Part shown: positions 28,336 to 36,595 of the stretch, piece by piece
Position numbering within the stretch: the stretch's first letter is position 1
Layout: each line of letters begins with the position of its first letter
Assembly: GCA_965230755.1 (NCBI GenBank)
Contig: CBDDLT010000006.1
Span: forward strand, 1-64,000
DNA length: 64,000 bases
Source of the DNA: DATFJT01 sp965230755
Lineage (GTDB): Bacteria; Bacteroidota; Bacteroidia; Chitinophagales; Saprospiraceae
Direction: 5' to 3'
The notes under the pieces: model-generated
The model's database searches: none
What the model saw: the letters and a program-made list of their open reading frames with translations, nothing else
Told to the model about the DNA's origin: nothing
Made by a program: the position numbers and the translations under genes

Positions 28336-31300
28336 TTACTTTTGTAGATTAACATCTCCCTTCAAAATAACCTCTTTTGGCGACTCACACAAGAAATACT
28401 CTATTTCAAAAGTATATGCATAAATAGCCGGGTCCATTATTTCTCCGCGGAAAGTGCCGTCCCAACCGGAATCGACGTCCCGTGATTCGAAGACTTTATT
28501 TCCCCATCTGTCAAACACCATCATTCTATAGTCCAGAATAGTTATTTCATTCGCTACCTCAGGCTTAAACACATCATTGGTATTATCCTCGTTCGGAGTA
28601 AACGCGTTTGGAATATAGATCGGTCTTTCATCCGCGGTAAATGGAGATACTTCCAAATTAAATGCTCCGTTTCGAGTTTCACAGAAATTGCTTATCGTGT
28701 AAGAATAAGTCCCCGGATTAGAGAAGGTTCGAACAGATTGCGTGCTTCCATCATCCCATAGGATATCAGAAAAGTCAGCAAACTCCGAAAAGTCCACGGT
28801 CAGTTCCGACTCATTACACACCAAACTGTCCCCGGATATCAATTCAGGAAGCTCTTCTACCTGTATGATTCTCACCGAAGCTATATCAACACAGCCACTA
28901 TCGGATGTAACGGTGACGCTATAATCACCGGGATCAAGTATATCAATAGAAGGCGTATTTTGCCCTGAGGACCAAGAATATCGACCAATATTGGCCTGAC
29001 TTTGATTCTCAGCCGTTATTGTAAGTGCTGAAGATCCGCAAATCACGGTATCCCCGGTAATATTAACGTCCGGGATGGTGGCAAAGAAATAATAGGCGGT
29101 ATCCTCAAAATAACAGCTGTCTATTAAATAATCAACGGTGTACAATCCACTCTGATCTATGGTAATACTGCGGTCGTTACTCCCGGTAGACCAATTGATA
29201 TCTCGTGCACGTGAGTCCAATGTAATATCGAAAGGAAAAAAACCACAGATAATACTATCCATTAAATCCACTTCCGGATTGATAATTGTAACGAAAAAAG
29301 AATCGATGTACACACAATTACTTTCTGTAGCCGACACAGCATAGACCCCGGTTTCCAATACTCTTTTACCTCTACTCGTGGTGATGCCATCTTCCCAAAT
29401 ATATCTCGTGTCATGTCCAAATCTTGAAGATTCTAGAATGACAAAGTTTCTATCACATTCTCTAATTGTGTCAAGGTTAGGAGGTTCTGCGGCAATAATA
29501 TTGATGGTAAGATCAATGGTATCGGGATCTAGACAATCAAAACTTGAACTCGCAATGAGTCGAACCGGATACGTACCTAAACTATCATACTGATGATTTG
29601 GACTTCTCTCTATCGAAGATTCACCATCACCAAAAGTCCAAACAAATGAATCCGCTCCACGGCTAAAATTGATAAATTCAGCGTTGTAAGGTGCACACCC
29701 AAAAGTATCCAAAACAAGATCAGCTGCAGCTACTATTTCGTCCAACTCAAAGTCAAGCTTTACAGCGGCTAGATTACAATTTTGCGAACCGTTAACTCTT
29801 GAATAGGCATTACCAGTGGTTGGAAAGTCACTAAATCCACCACAACCTGCACATACAGCTTGATAAATGGATCCGTCTTCTCCAAATCGACTGGTTCCTC
29901 CATCAACATGATCGTTAGAAAAATTATCAGGATTATTATTCTGTCGACCAAAATAGGTCGCATATATCATACTTTCGAAATCTTTCTCTAAGACTAGAAA
30001 ATAAAAGTCGCTACCATCGGTAATCGGCTGTTCAGCATCGGGAGAAACCTGCAAGCCTCTGGTAGTCGAACTTGACGCAGCGCCCAAAGAATTGGTAACT
30101 CCTCCCCAACCGGAAATAAATATTCTACGACAGAAATCAACGTTAAGTGCAGTCAAACTTATGTCGATTGCACCTGAACCGGTACCAAATACCGTGTTGA
30201 ATCTCACAGCGGATAAATCAGGTTCGTAAATATGTATGAACTGACCACTGTTGGGTACACCGTAAACTCCAGTCGACATGCCCATCGGACCATCGCTTTG
30301 TCCTGCTACATAGATTTGATCTACTTCATCCAGTGCAACCAAATAACATTGATCATATTCATCGGTACTGACAAAGGTAGAATTGACCAGACCGCTAAGA
30401 TCATTATTGAAAATTGTGATAAAACCGCTTGCACTTCCTCCAAAATTTACTCGCTCTATTGCATTCGAAGTAGTAGGAAAATCATTACTAGTTGTACCTC
30501 CCACGGCAATAATATTTCCAGCTGAATTTCTTTTTAGTGAGTAAGCTGCTTCAACACCATCTCCTCCGATAAAAGTAGAGAATCTCATATTGCTACAGGT
30601 TCTATTCATGCTAAAAATACAAGCATCCTGATCACTTGATTTCGCATTAGATGCAGCATTCGAACTGACCGGAAAATTTCCACTCTGAGTGCAAGAAGCA
30701 ATATAAATATTGTCCTGATCGTCCACTATAATCTCACCCCTAAATTGATCTCCGTAATTATAGGCTAACTGTGCTCTGTTGTTGATACCATCATTGGCGC
30801 TACCACCGACAAAAGTACTACCTACTAGAGCTGATCCATTTTGATTCAATACGGTAACCACAATGTCCGCACCATTGACATATTCGATACCATTGGTGGC
30901 ATTTTGAGCGACTTGAACTCCTCCTCTAAAATTGCTCTGGAAAGCAGTAGTGGTAGTGGGATAATTTCTTGAACTGGTAGTTCCATATATGGCCAATTCT
31001 CCTCGACTGTTTTCTATAATACTGTGAACGAATTCTGCTTCATTTCCACCCAAGTACGTCGAGTAAACAATGTTACTTCCATCTGGAGTAAATTTGCTTA
31101 TCGCTATATCTGGAATTAGGGTGGTCGCATCAATTCTTGGCGAGGGGTTAAAAGTTGGATCATAGGATCCATTGAAAGTAGGATAGCCCACATCGAAGGC
31201 TATTCCTCCCGCATAGAATGATCCATCACTTCCGGGAGTAGCAGTTGAACCCCAGTTATCTGCGGTAGATCCTGTATAACTCGAAAATACCAAGGTAGGA

Positions 31301-32103
31301 TCGATAACCAAAGGTAAGTTTCGATGGTATTTGCCTAATTTCAGAATGAGCTCATTCTTATTTTTAAGGGCAAAAGAAGACTTAACTTCCTTTTTTTCTC
31401 CATTGATGATCTGATAGGCATATGGGGCAGATTCTATAATAGTATCTATAGAATTGACCTGATATAATTTGCCTTTTTTGATAAAAAGATCCTCCAAATA
31501 CTGGTATTCCAATACGATATCATCCGGATCTCCACCAGGATGCACGATCCAATCATATTTTAAGCCATCATCATTCTGATAAAAATGAAGATCAATATTG
31601 TCATAAACTTCATAGAGCTCCGCCTTCATATAATCTCTTACTTCAGAGGCCCATCTGCTTTGATCATTGCCCCTAAAATAGTTGGAATACGTAGGACTCG
31701 GACCTACGCCTTGTGATTTGAACTTAGCGTTGGCTTCTTTAAACTTAATTTTGAATACATGCTGCCGAATTCCTTGATCATGGTGGTGATCGTGACCGTG
31801 ATGATCATGAGCGCATTCTGTCCCATGTTTACATTCCTGCGTGGCAGAAAAGTCTTCAGGGTGCAACACATGCCACATAAAACCATCTTCTTCCAGATAG
31901 AGTACTTTAGATCCTCCGTTGAATCGGTAAAGCACGTTGTCCGGCAGCTGTCCTTTATTTTCTCTTAAAAAATATGCATCGATCGATGCATGATCATATT
32001 GGGGTATCGGCGTATATAATTCCTTCATAGATCCGGCGGACCAAAGGATAAAACCCAATGCAAGAGCAAAAAGCAATTTTATTAAATTGGGTACTAATTT
32101 CAT
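28336..32103 (-). CDS. T9SS type B cargo protein with DUF7948, SBBP, PKD and CHU_C domains
   Basis: Secreted 1,255-residue protein. The N-terminal hydrophobic segment LLFALALGFILWS is followed by the DUF7948-type domain (NKGQLPDNVLYRFNGG) and a His-rich insert at about residues 89-114. The middle part (about 290-800) carries SBBP-like beta-propeller repeats (ISKFTPDGSNIVYSTYLGG, MRFSTFIGGDGVEAAYSL). A PKD domain (FVWTFGDGESSIERSPNHQY) and Ig-like repeats follow, then the CHU_C sorting domain (IPNAFTPNEDNTNDVF, VFDRWGNKVFE, GWDGTFRGE) in the last 95 residues. The PorP/SprF gene is immediately downstream. An adhesive or gliding-related surface role is inferred. Confidence 0.9.
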   Translation of the reverse strand: MKLVPNLIKLLFALALGFILWSAGSMKELYTPIPQYDHASIDAYFLRENKGQLPDNVLYRFNGGSKVLYLEEDGFMWHVLHPEDFSATQECKHGTECAHDHHGHDHHHDQGIRQHVFKIKFKEANAKFKSQGVGPSPTYSNYFRGNDQSRWASEVRDYMKAELYEVYDNIDLHFYQNDDGLKYDWIVHPGGDPDDIVLEYQYLEDLFIKKGKLYQVNSIDTIIESAPYAYQIINGEKKEVKSSFALKNKNELILKLGKYHRNLPLVIDPTLVFSSYTGSTADNWGSTATPGSDGSFYAGGIAFDVGYPTFNGSYDPTFNPSPRIDATTLIPDIAISKFTPDGSNIVYSTYLGGNEAEFVHSIIENSRGELAIYGTTSSRNYPTTTTAFQSNFRGGVQVAQNATNGIEYVNGADIVVTVLNQNGSALVGSTFVGGSANDGINNRAQLAYNYGDQFRGEIIVDDQDNIYIASCTQSGNFPVSSNAASNAKSSDQDACIFSMNRTCSNMRFSTFIGGDGVEAAYSLKRNSAGNIIAVGGTTSNDFPTTSNAIERVNFGGSASGFITIFNNDLSGLVNSTFVSTDEYDQCYLVALDEVDQIYVAGQSDGPMGMSTGVYGVPNSGQFIHIYEPDLSAVRFNTVFGTGSGAIDISLTALNVDFCRRIFISGWGGVTNSLGAASSSTTRGLQVSPDAEQPITDGSDFYFLVLEKDFESMIYATYFGRQNNNPDNFSNDHVDGGTSRFGEDGSIYQAVCAGCGGFSDFPTTGNAYSRVNGSQNCNLAAVKLDFELDEIVAAADLVLDTFGCAPYNAEFINFSRGADSFVWTFGDGESSIERSPNHQYDSLGTYPVRLIASSSFDCLDPDTIDLTINIIAAEPPNLDTIRECDRNFVILESSRFGHDTRYIWEDGITTSRGKRVLETGVYAVSATESNCVYIDSFFVTIINPEVDLMDSIICGFFPFDITLDSRARDINWSTGSNDRSITIDQSGLYTVDYLIDSCYFEDTAYYFFATIPDVNITGDTVICGSSALTITAENQSQANIGRYSWSSGQNTPSIDILDPGDYSVTVTSDSGCVDIASVRIIQVEELPELISGDSLVCNESELTVDFSEFADFSDILWDDGSTQSVRTFSNPGTYSYTISNFCETRNGAFNLEVSPFTADERPIYIPNAFTPNEDNTNDVFKPEVANEITILDYRMMVFDRWGNKVFESRDVDSGWDGTFRGEIMDPAIYAYTFEIEYFLCESPKEVILKGDVNLQK

Positions 32104-32406
32104 TTCACGGATTGTGGTTATTTTAACATTTAACGATAAGCTTTTGTTCTATGGTATGAGCTCGAATGTTATATGTTTATTAATATTTGTTTTGACCTAT
32201 TGATCCCTAGTAAGTAACAATTATTTCTTACTCTAATGAATTTAAGTAAAATTCGTTACTTCACCGTTATATTAAATAAAATAAGATGCAAATATGATCT
32301 CTATAAGACAAACATGTAATAGGGTCTTTCGCTGCATCAATTAAGAACAAATTCAAATATTTCCTCCGAACTCAAAGCCCGAAGGATATTATTGATTATT
32401 GTATTT
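32104..32406. other. Intergenic region upstream of the SBBP cargo gene
   Basis: 303 AT-rich bases. A short inverted repeat, AAGTAAC at 32212 and GTTACTT at 32255, is the only structure I can point to. No coding frame of interest and no clear -7 box on the minus strand was found, although the cargo-gene promoter should be here. Confidence 0.5.
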
Positions 32407-33399
32407 CTAGAAAGGAGGAAGAACAGGAGTATTGTCCAGTATTGAGTTGATTCTTCCCATCACGCTTGAATCCAATTTGTCCAAAACTGCTAAAGACTCT
32501 AAATTTTCTTCCAATTGACTGGTTTTAGAAGCTCCCAAAATAACTGTACTAACATTGTCATTTTTTAAACACCATGCCAGCGCTAACTTTGGAAGGCTTG
32601 TACCCAACTCGCTGGCTAGGGCCGCGAGCTTTCTTACTTTTTCCAACCTCTCTTCTGTCAATGCATTTTCTTTTAGCCACTCTAGTCCTTGCATTCCAAG
32701 TCGGGTTCCTTCCGGAAATTTATCGATGTACTTATTGGTTAAGACGCCAGAGGCCAATGGAGACCAAATGGTCGTTCCTAAACCGATATTCCTAAAAATC
32801 TGTAAGTATTCGTTTTCCATTTTTTCTCGGTGAAACATATTGTATTGAGGTTGTTCCATCGTGGGGCCAATAAGATTGTTCTTCTCCGCAAACATATGGG
32901 CTTCCATAATTTCTTGGGCGCTCCATTCAGAGGTTCCCCAGTAAAAGATCTTGCCTTGTTGGATGAGAATATTCATGGTCCATACCGTCTCTTCTATGGG
33001 CGTTTCCTTATCCGGCCTATGACAAAAGAATAAGTCCAGATACTCAAGTCGAAGTCTCTTCAGCGCTGCGTGACAGGCTTCTGTCAAATGCTTTCTACTC
33101 AGTCCTTTTTGAGTGGGTTTTTGTCCGCCGTCACCGAAAAAAGCCTTGCTGCTTACAATATAACTACTGCGATCCCAGTCTTTGTCCGCCAGTATTTTCC
33201 CCATCACTCTCTCGGATTCACCTCGGGCATAAATTTCAGCATTATCGAAGAAGTTGATCCCCGCATCATAGGCAATACCCATTAAGTCATCGGCTATATT
33301 ATTTTCTATTTGCTTTCCAAAGGTCAACCATGAACCCAAGCTCAAAGCGGAGACTTTAAGGCCGGATTTTCCCAAATTTCTGTACTGCATATCAGTCAT
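32407..33399 (-). CDS. Aldo/keto reductase, KCNAB-like
   Basis: NADPH-dependent oxidoreductase of the aldo/keto reductase superfamily, 330 residues, (beta/alpha)8 barrel. It is closest in pattern to the potassium-channel beta-subunit group (YRNLGKSGLKVSALSLGSWL, NIADDLMGIAYDAGINFFDNA). The catalytic tetrad is visible as Asp52, Tyr57, Lys85 and His127 (FFDNAEIY, SSKAFFG, FFCHRPD). The C-terminal NADPH-binding region has VILGASKTSQLEENLESL. The ATG overlaps the cysteine desulfurase stop by 8 bases; an internal ATG at 33390 would remove the overlap. The substrate is unknown. Confidence 0.9.
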   Translation of the reverse strand: MTDMQYRNLGKSGLKVSALSLGSWLTFGKQIENNIADDLMGIAYDAGINFFDNAEIYARGESERVMGKILADKDWDRSSYIVSSKAFFGDGGQKPTQKGLSRKHLTEACHAALKRLRLEYLDLFFCHRPDKETPIEETVWTMNILIQQGKIFYWGTSEWSAQEIMEAHMFAEKNNLIGPTMEQPQYNMFHREKMENEYLQIFRNIGLGTTIWSPLASGVLTNKYIDKFPEGTRLGMQGLEWLKENALTEERLEKVRKLAALASELGTSLPKLALAWCLKNDNVSTVILGASKTSQLEENLESLAVLDKLDSSVMGRINSILDNTPVLPPF

Positions 33400-34522
33400 A
33401 TATCTTTTTTATTTTATGGATAGTATCAATTATTTCATCTTTGGAATTGAGATGTGAAAAGGAGAACCGGATTCCTGCACGCTGGTCTTCATGCCCTAAG
33501 GCTTCTATTACATGAGAAGCTTTTTCGCTTCCCGAAGAACAAGCACTGCCTCCACTTGCAGATATTCCCTCTAAATCCAATAGCATGGTCAAAATTTCAC
33601 TTTTGGGATGCTTGGGAAGTTTAACACTTAATACGGTGTAGAGGTCGTCTTCGCCGGGATTACCGAAAAATTCGATTTCAGAATTCCAACTGATCAATTC
33701 TTCCATCATATGTGAGCGCAGTGATTGGATATGGTCACGCCAATTCGAAAGATGCTCGTAAGACATTTCCAGGGCTTTGGTCAAACCCACGATGGAACCA
33801 ATATTTTCCGTGCCTGCCCTCATGTTTCTCTCTTGGGCTCCTCCCTTAAGCAATGAAGGAAATATTGATTCTTGGGACATATATAAAAGTCCTATCCCTT
33901 TAGGGCCGTGAAACTTATGAGCTGAAGCACTTAAATAATCGATATTGAGATCCTGAAGGTCAATGGGGAAGTGGCCAACAGCCTGAACGGCATCGGAGTG
34001 AAAAAGAGTCTGGTGTTTTTGACATAATTCTCCTATTAACTTCACCGGATGAACTATTCCAATTTCATTGTTGGCATACATGAGAGAGACCATTTTAGAT
34101 CCCTCCAGCTGATCGAGCTTTTGTTCTAATTCTTCCGTAGAAATTCTACCCTTGCTATCGACTTCAAGTAGGTGAACCTTAATTTTTTCTTGTTCTTCCA
34201 GATGGGAAAGGGTCTTCAAGACACAGGGGTGTTCCAATGGACTTGTGATGACATGGTCTATTTTATTGTTTAAAGCGAGAGAGTAAAAGACCGTATTATT
34301 TGACTCGGTGGCTCCGCTGGTAAAAAAGATCTCACCAATGGAGCAATTCAGAAGTCTTGCAATGGTTTTTCTGCAATCTTCTATCACAGACTTTGCCTCT
34401 CGACCTTGTAAATGAATAGAAGATGGATTGCCGAAATACTTTTTGGTCGAATCAAACATAGAATCCATAACCTCAGGCAATAAAGGGGTAGAAGCGGCAT
34501 TATCGAAATAAATTCTCCTCAT
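33392..34522 (-). CDS. Cysteine desulfurase (NifS/IscS-like)
   Basis: PLP enzyme that takes sulfur from cysteine for Fe-S cluster or thio-cofactor synthesis. 376 residues, class V aminotransferase fold. It starts MRRIYFDNAASTPLLPEVMD. The PLP-binding Lys is in SASAHKFHGPKGIGLLYM near residue 205, and the persulfide Cys is in ASGGSACSSGSEKASHV near residue 325. The Cys loop is compatible with the group I (NifS/IscS) enzymes. There is no iscU, scaffold or ferredoxin next to it; instead an aldo/keto reductase overlaps downstream. It is transcribed divergently from the methyltransferase lipoprotein gene. Confidence 0.93.
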   Translation of the reverse strand: MRRIYFDNAASTPLLPEVMDSMFDSTKKYFGNPSSIHLQGREAKSVIEDCRKTIARLLNCSIGEIFFTSGATESNNTVFYSLALNNKIDHVITSPLEHPCVLKTLSHLEEQEKIKVHLLEVDSKGRISTEELEQKLDQLEGSKMVSLMYANNEIGIVHPVKLIGELCQKHQTLFHSDAVQAVGHFPIDLQDLNIDYLSASAHKFHGPKGIGLLYMSQESIFPSLLKGGAQERNMRAGTENIGSIVGLTKALEMSYEHLSNWRDHIQSLRSHMMEELISWNSEIEFFGNPGEDDLYTVLSVKLPKHPKSEILTMLLDLEGISASGGSACSSGSEKASHVIEALGHEDQRAGIRFSFSHLNSKDEIIDTIHKIKKIYD

Positions 34523-34660
34523 ATTATATCATTATTAAATATTTTGAGTTTATTTTAAAGATGCAATAATAAAAATAAATCAATCCCGATTTTTAAAGAA
34601 AACTATGCTTAATTCTTGAGCAAAATGATTTATGAAACTTTTCGACCAAAAATAAAACTG

Positions 34661-35377
34661 ATGAATTACAAATATTGTTTGCTACTCCTGATTTCTGGGT
34701 TTATTATTTTTTCATGTTCAAAGGATGGAAATAGCGCAAAAGAGGCTTCTCATGAGAGTGAAAATGCTCATAATAAAGATCATTCAAAGGCCAATAAACA
34801 CATGCACCGAAATACTTCAATTGAAGAGCTGATCAAACGTTTCGATGATCCGGAAAGAGAAGAATGGCAGAAGCCAGATGAAGTTATCGATATGTTAGGA
34901 GATCTTTCGAATAAAACTGTTCTGGATATTGGTGCGGGTTCGGGTTACTTTTCATTCAGGATGGCAGCTGAAGCGCAAAAAGTTATTGCAGCTGATGTGG
35001 AGAGTAAATTTCTGAACCATATTCAAAGTGAAAGTGATCGAAATGGAGTTGATAACTTGAGTACTTTGCTGATGCCCTATTCAGGCCCGGATAGTCTTCC
35101 CGAAGGCGTTGATCTTGCATTGATCGTAAATACCTATCATCATATTGAGAACAGGGTTGATTACTTTGAGCGTTTAAGGGAGAAATTATCAGATGGTTCG
35201 GAGTTGGTTGTCGTTGATTTTAAGAAAAAGTTGAGCGAAGATGCTCCAGGACCTCCGGAATCGATTAGATTATCGTATGAGGAGGTTAGACAAGAATTAA
35301 AGAAAGCGGGATTTAGAGATTTTTCTGTAGAATTAGAATTGCTCCCATATCAATATATATTATGGGCCAAGACTTAA
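34661..35377 (+). CDS. Lipoprotein-like class I SAM-dependent methyltransferase
   Basis: About 238 residues from the ATG at 34661. This start gives a lipoprotein signal (MNYKYCLLLLISGFIIFSC); starts at 34616 (TTG) and 34625 would add a charged lead. After the Cys comes a short linker rich in His, Ser and Lys. Then comes a Rossmann methyltransferase with motif I VLDIGAGSGYFSFRMA, an acidic residue after AADVESKFL, and NTYHHIENRVDYFERL. The fold is intact, but an exported SAM-dependent enzyme is odd because SAM is cytoplasmic. The substrate is unknown. The double OmpA gene begins 14 bases later, pointing to an envelope operon. Confidence 0.78.
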   Translation: MNYKYCLLLLISGFIIFSCSKDGNSAKEASHESENAHNKDHSKANKHMHRNTSIEELIKRFDDPEREEWQKPDEVIDMLGDLSNKTVLDIGAGSGYFSFRMAAEAQKVIAADVESKFLNHIQSESDRNGVDNLSTLLMPYSGPDSLPEGVDLALIVNTYHHIENRVDYFERLREKLSDGSELVVVDFKKKLSEDAPGPPESIRLSYEEVRQELKKAGFRDFSVELELLPYQYILWAKT

Positions 35378-35391
35378 TATAAGATCTGGCT

Positions 35392-36219
35392 ATGAGATTA
35401 AAAATTGTCCGTTATTTAATTCTCTTATTGAGTTGCTTGTTCATCGCTAAAAATAGCGAGGGGCAGAGACCTGTTTTCGAACAAAAGGTCTTTTTCGATA
35501 CCGATATCCATCATTTGAGCAAAGATCAGATCGTTCGAATTAAATCCATGTTAACGGAAGTCATTCCGGATAGTATATATAATATTAGGGTACTCGGATA
35601 TGCTGATTTCAGAGGGTCTATAGAGTATAATCTCGCTTTGTCGGATAGAAGAACCCAGTCCGTTGTCGATGTTATTTCCGATTTTTTTCCAGCAAAAATT
35701 CACCGTATTGAGTCGAGAGGAATGGGGGAGCTCCCCCAAAAAATGAATGTTCCGCTCAGCGATGATCGAATGGTTAAGTTGGAAATTTACTATTACCGAC
35801 CTATAAATATGGATCACCTAAGAAGAGGTGAAGTGGGACCAATGGACGAAATTGTTGTAGAGAATCTGGAATTCAAACCGGGAAGACATTTTCTCAAATT
35901 AAAGTCAGTACCGGTTCTCAAAGAATTGAAGGAAGTCTTGCTCGAACATCCTGAAATTAGCCTGGAAATTGCAGGGCATGTGTGTTGTGTCAATGATTTC
36001 GATAAGGATGGATTTGATCATGATACCAAGACTCATAATCTGTCAACAACTAGAGCATTGAATGTATATGAATATCTAATTCGCAATGGTATTGACTCGA
36101 GTAGAATGATCTATAAAGGATATGGTTATAGCGAACCCTTATTTCATCCCGAAAAGACTGAGGCAGAAAAGGATCAAAACAGAAGAGTGGAGATTAGGAT
36201 TTTATCCATTGGACGGTAA
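35392..36219 (+). CDS. Protein with two tandem OmpA-like peptidoglycan-binding domains
   Basis: Exported protein of 275 residues with signal peptide MRLKIVRYLILLLSCLFIAK. It has two OmpA C-terminal-type domains and no barrel. The first (about 28-135) has VFFDTDIHHLSKDQ, VLGYADFRG and LALSDRRTQSVVDV. The second (about 155-270) has VENLEFKPGRHFLKLKSVP, IAGHVCCVNDF, LSTTRALNVYEYLI and DQNRRVEIRIL. The second contains the Asn/Arg-rich C-terminus typical of diaminopimelate binding. A cell-wall linking role is inferred. It forms a likely operon with the methyltransferase gene upstream. Confidence 0.82.
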   Translation: MRLKIVRYLILLLSCLFIAKNSEGQRPVFEQKVFFDTDIHHLSKDQIVRIKSMLTEVIPDSIYNIRVLGYADFRGSIEYNLALSDRRTQSVVDVISDFFPAKIHRIESRGMGELPQKMNVPLSDDRMVKLEIYYYRPINMDHLRRGEVGPMDEIVVENLEFKPGRHFLKLKSVPVLKELKEVLLEHPEISLEIAGHVCCVNDFDKDGFDHDTKTHNLSTTRALNVYEYLIRNGIDSSRMIYKGYGYSEPLFHPEKTEAEKDQNRRVEIRILSIGR

Positions 36220-36270
36220 TTGGCTTAACTATAATTCCGGCACGGAAAAATGATCACTCCGTCAATACTG

Positions 36271-36357
36271 AATGACCGCTTTACAAGGAAATTTCATCCA
36301 GGAATAGCGAATTTTTAAATGTTGTGCTATAGTATTACTTCGTGTAAAGCGTTGATT
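36271..36357. repeat. Imperfect 15-bp inverted repeat
   Basis: Left arm 36271-36285 contains CGCTTTACA; right arm 36343-36357 contains TGTAAAGCG. Nine bases pair perfectly and 13 of 15 overall, around a 57-base loop. It could be a folded RNA or a mobile-element end. Confidence 0.55.
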
Positions 36358-36375
36358 AGAAGGCTTTAGAATTAA

Positions 36376-36569
36376 TAATTAAAAATGAATAATTAATAAT
36401 TGAGGTCAATTTATTTAAATATTTCCAGTTCCGGTAAGGTTATCTGGTTAATCCATCCGAAAGCTTGGTTTAAGATCCATCTTAGTCCTACTTCAAGACA
36501 TATAATTCCCACTTTTTATTCTTGTCCCATAATGGACATTATTCATGATTAATTATTCATTTTTCATTA
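36376..36569. repeat. MITE-like element with 22-bp terminal inverted repeats
   Basis: The arms at 36376-36397 and 36548-36569 are inverted copies with a single mismatch; the shared core reads AAAAATGAATAATTAAT on the left arm. They enclose 150 bases with no coding frame. Size and ends resemble a miniature inverted-repeat element, but no target duplication could be identified. Confidence 0.5.
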
Positions 36570-36595
36570 GAATTATTTCCTATTTTTAGTGGATT

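Larger units (their letters stand above)
36220..36595. other. Intergenic region with two pairs of inverted repeats
   Basis: 376 AT-rich bases without a credible gene. It holds a 15-bp imperfect inverted repeat (36271-36285 with 36343-36357, 13 of 15 matching) followed by a 22-bp one (36376-36397 with 36548-36569, one mismatch). The interval ends directly before ppk1, whose promoter should also be here. Confidence 0.7.
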
